Of a DNA stretch of 64,000 bases, positions 57,301 through 64,000 are shown one piece after another. The translations under genes and the position numbers were made by a program. Origin of the DNA: Rusavskia elegans (Eukaryota > Ascomycota > Lecanoromycetes > Teloschistales > Teloschistaceae); contig SAUG01000047.1 of NCBI GenBank assembly GCA_011316305.1, forward strand, positions 62,001-126,000. Direction: 5' to 3'. The notes under the pieces were generated by a model. The model ran no database searches. It saw only the letters and a list, made by a program, of their open reading frames with translations, and was not told where the DNA came from. Position 1 is the first letter of the stretch, and the number at the start of each line of letters is the position of its first letter.

Positions 57301-57327
57301 AGTTTTTTGAGGAGTATGAAGGTTTGA
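51366..57327 (+). CDS. mot1: MOT1/BTAF1, TBP-removing Snf2-family ATPase
   Basis: Mot1 uses ATP to strip TATA-binding protein from DNA. Model: 51366-51376, 51434-51451, 51526-56910, 57009-57327; 1910 residues. The first two exons are only 11 and 18 nt and give MTSRLDRLVT, which joins LLETGSTQLIRNTAAQQLGD, the family N-terminus. HEAT repeats fill the first 1250 residues or so (for example FDHSWEIRHGAAMGLREVI, LDDDVRAVSASTLTPI). The Snf2 helicase part follows: CDDMGLGKTLQTLC (motif I), VLDEGHLIKNP (motif II, DEGH as in Mot1), ILSGTPIQNNVLELWSLFDF (motif III), QFLRLDGSV, LLTTSVGGLGLNLTGAD and [20 protein letters not shown] (motifs V and VI). The last exon ends with LWDGRQYEEEYDLDSFLRSM. All motifs are intact. 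Introns are 57, 74 and 98 bp. Confidence 0.95.
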
Positions 57328-58298
57328 TTTGGGGTTGGTAGAAAGGGGGAGAGCGGGAGGGGGGGAAAGAATGGTGGAGGGGTGGGGGTGAAGGACGAGG
57401 AAAGTGAAGAGGTACGTGGTGGAGGGAAAGGGAGAAAGAGGGTGGACTGTACTTGGTTTCAGAACTTGGAGATTGGAGATTGATGGCGAGCGGTTATTGC
57501 ATTTTAGCGAAGGCCGTTTGTTATGCTGTTCTGTTAGGGTCCTTACTGGTTATAGATCCCCGTTTTCCTGCTCTTGGATATTTGCATGATGGGTATGGGT
57601 GTTGGACGCCGTTATCCCCTTCGGACCTCGCTCTCCTTGTTTATACCGGCTTCATAGCAGCGACGGCGACGTCGACTTGACGCTTCGATCCAAGCAATTC
57701 CTTCAGATTGGGATCAGAGGGGTTTTTGCCAGCATGTAGCTTTTGGGTTGGTGCGAAGGAATGTTATCCATTCGTCTGGTGTTGTTTTGTGCGAGCGTAT
57801 TCCCTTGGCATTTCATTGGTTTTTTTTACCCTACCTCACCTTGATCGGTTGCGCACAGTGATTTTTTCATCGAAGTGATATTCGAGCATTCGTTGACCGA
57901 GGTACTGACGGTCGTACGTACGTCTGCAATGACCATGATAGGACATGATAAACGAAGGCAGGCGGGGCGGCAAGAAGAGGCGTTTTGAGGGAGCGGATGA
58001 AGGGAGGGGATAGTGGGGAGTTGGTTTCTTGCTTCCTTGTTTGGATGATGGATACCCGGGGCGGAAGGTATACATGCTCCGGTGGCTTTGGGTCTGGTTA
58101 TTGAGAAGGGCAAGGGGCTTTTGCATGAGATTGGGAAGGTTGGTTCAGAGCGGCGAGATAGTTCTTCTTTAATGGACCTTTAGGGATTTGATGGCGATAT
58201 TGGCGATGTGCGATGGGCATCTCCCTTTTCACCGACAACCTTAGGCCCTCTACACGGCTGTTTTCCTTTTCCTGTGTACTGCATATGCTCCACTTGAT
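57328..58298. other. Convergent region between MOT1 and the DUF1349 gene
   Basis: A purine-rich stretch (about 57330-57440) follows the MOT1 stop codon. No gene was recognised. Confidence 0.5.
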
Positions 58299-58937
58299 TC
58301 ACCATCTCTTGATCTCCAACCCCTTGAACTCAACCTCCAACTCCGCATTCTTATCCCCTTGATCTTCCGTTGGTTTAGCAGCGTACACGCCAACTTGAAC
58401 CTCGCCATCCTCGTGCTCAAACCCCCACGCAATCTCCCTGATCGGTATCCACTCTCCAGTCTCCAAATTATGATATCGAATCCACATCGTACTCGTCTTC
58501 TCTCCCGTTGAAGCGTCGACCTCTCGTTCCATCCGAATCGTCGCTTCCGACGTATTGGAGGAAGGGAGAGGCAGCAAACTCCAATCAGCCCATCTATCGC
58601 AGGCCACGGCGCTGATGTGAGGTTCACCATCATAGAATTCAATGCCGGTTTTGATCCATTTTTGGTTTTCACCTTCTCTGGCGGGCAAAAGCATCAGTAA
58701 TCCACCTTGGTCGAAAAGGGTCTTCCATGCGCCCTTCACCGTCACTTGGAGGCTCTTCAGCTCCTTAAGCGGAAGTATAGTTAGGTATCGAGGTGCATTG
58801 AAAGTATCCGTGAATGGCTGTGGTTTGCGCCAGATGTCTGTTTGGGGAGGGTTATGGAGAGTGAACGTGTCGGATGATGAGGGAGAAGGGGGGAGGATCG
58901 GCTGTGAAGGTGAACCAGATGACAGCGTGTAGGACAT
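58299..58937 (-). CDS. DUF1349 (concanavalin-like lectin fold) protein
   Basis: A single exon of 212 residues from ATG 58937 (MSYTLSSGSPSQ); an in-frame GTG further upstream is not used. The sequence LFDQGGLLMLLPAREGENQK, WIKTGIEFYDGEPHISAVAC, then RWADWSLLPLP and WIRYH, then REIAWGFEHEDGEVQVGVYA, is that of the DUF1349 family (YwqC/regulator-of-enolase-like, jelly-roll lectin fold). The characteristic pattern is a G..W.K.GIE pair of strands and a VGVYAA.P segment near the end. There is no signal peptide, so it should be cytosolic. Its substrate or partner is unknown. Confidence 0.88.
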   Translation of the reverse strand: MSYTLSSGSPSQPILPPSPSSSDTFTLHNPPQTDIWRKPQPFTDTFNAPRYLTILPLKELKSLQVTVKGAWKTLFDQGGLLMLLPAREGENQKWIKTGIEFYDGEPHISAVACDRWADWSLLPLPSSNTSEATIRMEREVDASTGEKTSTMWIRYHNLETGEWIPIREIAWGFEHEDGEVQVGVYAAKPTEDQGDKNAELEVEFKGLEIKRW

Positions 58938-59176
58938 TATCACTGAGTAGGAAGGCACTGGAGTCCGGATAGTACGTGGTCTGTTGAAACGTTGGTATTT
59001 GAAGGGGACTTACTGTTTGCGGGGCTGGAGATACTTTTAGCCGAGTCGAGAAGGAGAGGCCCGCTGCAGTAATACTGATGTTATTATCATTATTCGCTGA
59101 TTTCGTGCCTGTATCCGTAAGTCTGCTCGGACAACACGTCGACATGCGGGCGAATTGATCTTCCTTCCTAAAAGCA

Positions 59177-62138
59177 TCAGGATTTCGGAGGCGCCGGCGC
59201 CCCAATCATCCACCCGATACCGCTCGCCAATCCTCCAGTAACAGCATTGGCAACCATATCTCTCTTCCTGACCCGCTCTCCCTTGCCATCGCTTCCACTG
59301 TCACTGCTCATACTCAGTGGTCTGTCTCTGCTTACTCCTTCGACCGGAGAAGTCGTGGCAGAAGCAGCGCCCCTCAGTGGAAATGCGTTCTTGCTGAACG
59401 CCTGCGCCGCTCCCCTCGCCACATCAAAAAGCCCCATTGGCGCCTCTTCGTTTGCTGCTGCTGCCGTTGCTCGACTTTGCCGTCTCGGCTTCCGGTTGGC
59501 GACTTGATCCGTATCTGCTGTGGAAGGCGCAAAGCCACCGGGCAAATTGCTACTGCCTGTCGATGGCTTGCTGCCGTCGCCTTTGCTGTTCCATCGGTCT
59601 TCTTCTGCAGCTTCGCGAGCAAGAAGACTGGTGAGGTCGCCTTCGACAGCCCGCCATACTTGAAGAATCTCGGCGAGTTGGGATGAAGGTGCGAGGAGGA
59701 GGGCTAAGGAAAGAAGCTCGAGTCGCTGTTCGAGGCGTCGGGCCGAGGATTGAGAAGGGCTGCTTTTCGGAAGGGTGGCACGCCCAGCAAGGTAGGCAGA
59801 CCGCCATGAGATATCGTCTTCAGTCGTGCCTTCTCGACCTTGCTGGGGAGGCGAGCGATCTTTAGAAGATCGCGGGGCCGTGGGTGAAAGGCGGTTGACG
59901 ATGTATGAGTAGGCTGTATCAAAGTCGCCCTCGGAAAGAGATGCTTCGATAGCCATCGATGTAATCCGGCGAGAAGACTCGAGCAAATTGTGGTCTCGAT
60001 GCTGAGATCGATCTAATGGCTGGGATTTCCCTGTGGAGGATACCCCTGTGGTCTCACTGGGCTCAAGCCCAGCCCTGACGAGGCTCTGACCAATCTCAAT
60101 CATGTCGTCGAGTTTTGTGTAGCTTCGAGGGTTCTGCTGAAGTATTCTGCCAACCAAAGACAGCGGGTCCTTGCTTGCCCGGATGTTGACAGGCTGGAAA
60201 GGGACACCATGCTGAAGAGTAAGCGAGTAGAAAGACATGGAGTGGGTGGCTGCTATGAGAGCGTTGGCTTCGCTGAATGACTTTGATTCGGCGAAGTGGC
60301 TGTGAAAGGCGGCAAGACTGGGACTGCAATCAGTAACCATTTTGTTTTAGCCAAGTGAAGACATACATCTCGGACGCTTTGCGGATTCCCCCGCGGGTCC
60401 TGTTGCCATTACTGGCTCCATCATAGAAAGACATTGCTACGTTGAGGACCGTCTTTTCCACCATGTCTTCGGGTATTGGGCGATGATCCTGAACGCAATA
60501 TACGTGTACCGCAACAGTGTAGCCTGGCAAATGCTATTAGTGCGACGTTGGGAATCTTACTGCTTTCAATTGGATACACTTACAGCTTGCTCTCAGCAGT
60601 GCTTTTAAAAGCTCAACCTCAACGTCCACTCGCCCTATCCTGCAAAAAACACCTAACAAGGTCTCTTCATCCGAGAGATCCTGTCCAGGACTTTCATAGC
60701 GCCAATCTCTCAGCCAAAGGATCTGTTGTCTTACCTCAGCCCAGGAGCCATTGTCCCTAGTCCTGACTGGGATTTTCTGTAGCGTTTTGTACAACTCTTC
60801 TAGCTGTTCTTCGCGTCTGCCAAAAGCGGCCAGCTTAGCTGTAGCCCTGTATGCTCTTGGATAACCAAGCTTTTGCAAGAGGCTGCACGAGCGAAGGACA
60901 AGACTGGCAAAGGCGAGCGATGGGTTGTCGGGGAAGGTCAGGGGATTCTCAGGCCTAAGGAGAGCATTGTGAAGCAGATGAATTTCCGACAGTTTGTCTA
61001 GATAATCTTTCGAAAGAGTCGATGTATACACATTCTGGGACTTTTCGAACTCTGGGGGCTCCTGCAAGCCCAGAAGACGTGCAACTTTCTTGAGAATACA
61101 ATGTGCTCTTTCGAAGGTGGATGTAGAGGTTCCGTTGGCAACATGAATTGCTGCGAGGCCTGCCTGAGCGTACCGCTGCACCAGCAGTCCGTGGATATCG
61201 TGGTCCAGCTCTTCATCGTCGCTGAAGCCATCATAGTCGACATCCTTCGGACCATCCCAATGCTCTACCACATCTGCTGCTGCCGCAAATTCTCGCAGCG
61301 CCAAGTCCACAATCCATTCGTTTACATCTGACCAGGCAGAATGACGGCCCTTCTCGTCGGACTCTGCACTTCGCTCATGAGTCCTGGGTGTTGTTATGGA
61401 GCTTCGCCTCCTGTCGTGGTGTGTCTTGCGACGTTTCCTACTCTTTTCGCCATATACCCATGGTCCGACAATACCTCTCAAATCCCGGACTGACTGATTA
61501 GGTTCGTAGGTGCCGGCACGGGCTGATCGAGAAAGCAAGGAGTCCACGGCTGGACGCCCCTCGAGTTTTTCGAATGCTTCTAACGAATAGGCATCGTCGA
61601 TGTGGGGATAGTAATCGTACTCAAGACGGCGTAGCGGAAGGATATTGGAGATCAACCAGGCACGAAGGTAAGGGTCGCGGTCCAAGAATGGTTCGAGAAG
61701 TTGTTGCACCTCTGGAATCGAACCAGTCTCAACATCGATCTTCCGAGCTCGGTGTATCAGGAACAATGAAATCTGGTCAGTGCAACCGGCGCGAAGATCT
61801 TGCTCTTCTGCCAGTGGCAGTAGGTGTAATTGGCGGACTTGGTGCTGTGCATCCTGGTCCGATAACTTGTTGCCGGGTTGAACAGAAGGCGAAGAAGGCT
61901 GCGGAGGCTGATGGACCGCACTTCCAGCGAGCTGGTGCAGTAGATCGATGTATAGGTGGGGTGCGGTGCTTTCAGGAAGGCAAGTAAGGAGAATGCGTAA
62001 AACAAGCTCCAGCTGCAGAACCTGCGTTTCTTGAGCTATAAGCTGGTGGAAAGAGCCCACGTTGGCAGAGACGGCAAGTCGCACGGCTTCGAGAATGATA
62101 CGTGCTTCTCGAGAGCTCGAGTGATTGCCATTCGCCAT
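59177..62138 (-). CDS. sec39: Sec39, Dsl1 tethering-complex subunit
   Basis: Sec39 helps tether COPI vesicles at the ER for Golgi-to-ER transport. Model: 62138-60584, 60523-60367, 60323-59177; 952 residues, with introns of 60 and 43 bp (GTAAGT..CAG and GTATGT..CAG). The protein is all-helical. Sec39-domain text includes LRAWLISNILPLRRLEYDYY, SLEAFEKLEG, DLSDEETLLGVFCRIGRVDV and, after the first intron, PSLAAFHSHFAESKSFSEAN. Its last 150 residues or so are Ser/Pro-rich and end GGLASGIGWMIGAPAPPKS, as in other filamentous fungi. A basic patch (KSRKRRKTHHDRRRSS) interrupts the helical part. The assignment rests on Sec39-like blocks in all three exons. It is head-to-head with the lyase gene to the right. 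Confidence 0.88.
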
Positions 62139-63101
62139 AGAGTGAGTTCGGAAGTTCCGAGCTTTGTGATCAGATCAATAAATTGATACTTGACACTGGG
62201 CATGGAGAGCATGCATGACTCAGCTGCAACTTGATAGGGCTGAACTGCGAGTCATGTCTCGGCAAAAAGGACGGACGGAGAGTCGGCTACCTGAAACGGA
62301 AAGGAGCGTCTGTGCATCTCTTAGATACCCTTACGGCGTTCTCAGTGAACCCTGGAGCAAAACAGCAAAACCACTCTTCTTTCTGATCTGAAGGATCTAG
62401 AAGAAAGAAATCTCCGCCTACATGGAACTCTGGGAGTGCATCAACTGTCCGGTAAAGGGCAGACTTTGACAGAGTACCGTCGCCTTGGCTGAAGGATCGT
62501 CGAGCTCTCGTTCCACTCCCAGAGCATCGAGGTCTACACCAGCGGGACTTTGGTGGGGATAATCTAGTGACATGGTCTATGCAACCTACCTCAATTTGTT
62601 TGCACATGGTTCGGGTGCTTTGGATGATGGGATCCGGGATGGAACACCTACTTCCGGCGCGGTAAGGCCGTTTACTCGACTACTTCAGCCTATTGAAAGA
62701 GCACCCATTATATCAAGCTCGAGTTCAACACCTTGTTAGCATGCATGAAGCGCCAGCCTTCTGCCCAGACTTCGGCAAATCATGGGTACCAAAGGTAAGC
62801 GGACTGCAGCAGCCAGACGGAAAGGATCCCCAATCGACCGGGCTGAACAACTATCGGTACCTGTCTATTGTAAGTTGCCTATGATTTTCACTTTATAAAA
62901 CTATTCTTCGATGAATCAGCCAAATAACGGCTTTTCACGTTTTTTACTCAGCAGTTTTCGGTTCTGTCGGTGCTGTCAGCTTATTAACATGAGCGTTCTG
63001 TGGGGGCCATTGTTATTCGTCTGAAAACACATAACCCGCAGGTAACTCCCGAGTTGACTTCGTTATTTTCCTTTCAATTTACACCGATCCATTTAGCAAG
63101 C
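62139..63101. promoter_or_regulatory. Divergent region between Sec39 and the lyase-like gene
   Basis: Contains both promoters and an uncertain minus-strand open frame (62287-62607). No other feature. Confidence 0.4.
62287..62607 (-). CDS. Hypothetical open frame, doubtful
   Basis: A 106-residue frame with an ATG at 62607. The C-terminal half (HVGGDFFLLDPSDQKEEWFC, then CFAPGFTENAVRVSKRC) has protein-like composition, while the first half reads like noise. In another frame the text LDALGVERELDDPSAKATVL is also protein-like. This could be a broken or spliced small gene in the Sec39 promoter region, or chance. No family recognised. Confidence 0.2.
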   Translation of the reverse strand: MCKQIEVGCIDHVTRLSPPKSRWCRPRCSGSGTRARRSFSQGDGTLSKSALYRTVDALPEFHVGGDFFLLDPSDQKEEWFCCFAPGFTENAVRVSKRCTDAPFRFR

Positions 63102-64000
63102 ATGTATCTCAAGCTCGGATTCCTTTCGTTCGCCCTGTCGAGGTTCTTGCTCCTTGCTCTCGGATCTCCCGTTGAAAGTCCAAGCGGAACCTCTCATCAT
63201 CTCTACGCACGTGCACCAGCCACATTCCAGCATCCTGGTGTGCTGGTCAATAAAGCACAACTGGACTTTGTCAAAACCAAGGTTGCCACACGGGCCCAGC
63301 CTTGGTATGACGCCTACAACGCCATGCTCGCGGATCCGTTGGCTTCGTCAACCCGCTCGCCGCGCCCTTTCCAGACCGTTGCCTGCGGCTCAGGGTCCGA
63401 AAACCCTGGAGACGGCTGCCACGAGGAAAGAGAAGATGCCCTTGCCGCATATGCTAACGCTCTGGCCTGGTATATCTCCGGTACTCAATCCTACGCATCC
63501 AAAGCCATTTCATACATGAACGCCTGGGCTAGAAATATCAAGGATCATACTGCGAGCAATGCCCCGTTGCAGACCGGATGGTCCGGTGCTTCTTGGGCCC
63601 GAGCTGCAGAAATCATCCGGTACAGCAATGCCGGATGGTCGTCGAGCGATATCACGGCGTTTGAGAACATGCTGAGAAACGTTTACCTGCCGAAGATCAT
63701 CGGAGGATCCAATGCGAACGGTAATTGGGAGCTTGGTAAGAACTTCTATCGGGTTACTCATTCGAAGCTAAAATGATCTGTCTACACAGTCATGATGGAA
63801 GCTGCTCAGGGCATCTCGGTCTTCCTCAATGACGCATCCAGCTACGATAAGGCCATGAATAAATTCTTCGGCCGAGCACCTGCATATGTCTACTTGACCA
63901 GCGACGGCTCATGCCCCAAAGCTGCCCCGTCGAGTGGGTTCACCAGCTGCTCCCAAGTCCAAAGCTATTGGGACCAAGACACGTTCCCCGAGAACGGCAT
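63102..64000 (+). CDS. Secreted alginate-lyase-like protein, 3' end outside the window
   Basis: Partial. Model: 63102-63735 and 63790 to beyond 64000, a 54-bp intron (GTAAGA..CAG). The N-terminus MYLKLGFLSFALSRFLLLAL is a signal peptide. The mature part has HPGVLVNKAQLDFVKTKVAT, QPWYDAYNAM, PFQTVACGSGS, EEREDALAAYANALAWYISG, and NGNWELVMMEAAQGISVFL across the splice. The (N)GNWEL..(M)EA text is the signature of the alginate lyase / chondroitin AC lyase (alpha/alpha toroid) superfamily, in which Asn and Tyr/His act in uronate cleavage. The true polysaccharide substrate is unknown. The last visible residues are FPENG; the stop codon is outside. Confidence 0.85.

Overview
This window looks like nuclear DNA of a filamentous ascomycete (Pezizomycotina, class not determined). 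Genes carry short introns (43-149 bp) with GT..AG ends. Families such as a GtaA-type glutaminase, an NmrA-like protein, a fungal arrestin and Sec39 fit this group. The left 15.3 kb carries the signature of repeat-induced point mutation (RIP): TA-rich, almost without CA and TG dinucleotides, with CG retained.

Left part (1 to about 15265): a RIP-destroyed nest of Ty3/Gypsy retrotransposons with no intact gene. A complete chromovirus-type element (1004-7306, two 491-bp LTRs) sits inside an older minus-strand relic whose halves are 1-1003 and 7307-7954. To the right is a 3.36-kb element with 410-bp LTRs, a gag relic and a perfect 5-bp target duplication (8316-11686). It is followed by a plus-strand LTR plus pol relic of the same LTR family (11912-14058). 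That relic is interrupted in its RNase H region by a MITE-like element (14059-14474).

Right part (15266-64000): ordinary gene-rich DNA. In order: ribosomal protein uL13 (-), EFR3 (+), secreted glutaminase GtaA (-), a tandem cluster of three paralogues of an unrecognised family (two intact, one broken, all -), a Stm1-like mRNA-binding protein (-), a bZIP factor with an AP-1-type basic region (-), an arrestin-like protein (+), a LIM-domain protein (-), a MAPEG protein (-), an NmrA-like protein (-), a disordered ascomycete protein (+), an Ark/Prk-type kinase (-), MOT1 (+), a DUF1349 protein (-), Sec39 (-), and the 5' part of a secreted alginate-lyase-like enzyme (+) that runs off the right end.

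Most genes are housekeeping: translation (uL13, Stm1-like), transcription (MOT1, bZIP), and membrane traffic and endocytosis (EFR3, arrestin, Ark/Prk kinase, Sec39). They are not a pathway cluster. Exon models were built by hand from splice signals and family conservation; every complete model closes in frame (total length divisible by three). The most unusual items are the LTR family split into gag-only and pol-only derivatives, the unrecognised paralogue cluster, and a glutaminase intron that seems to need a non-standard donor.
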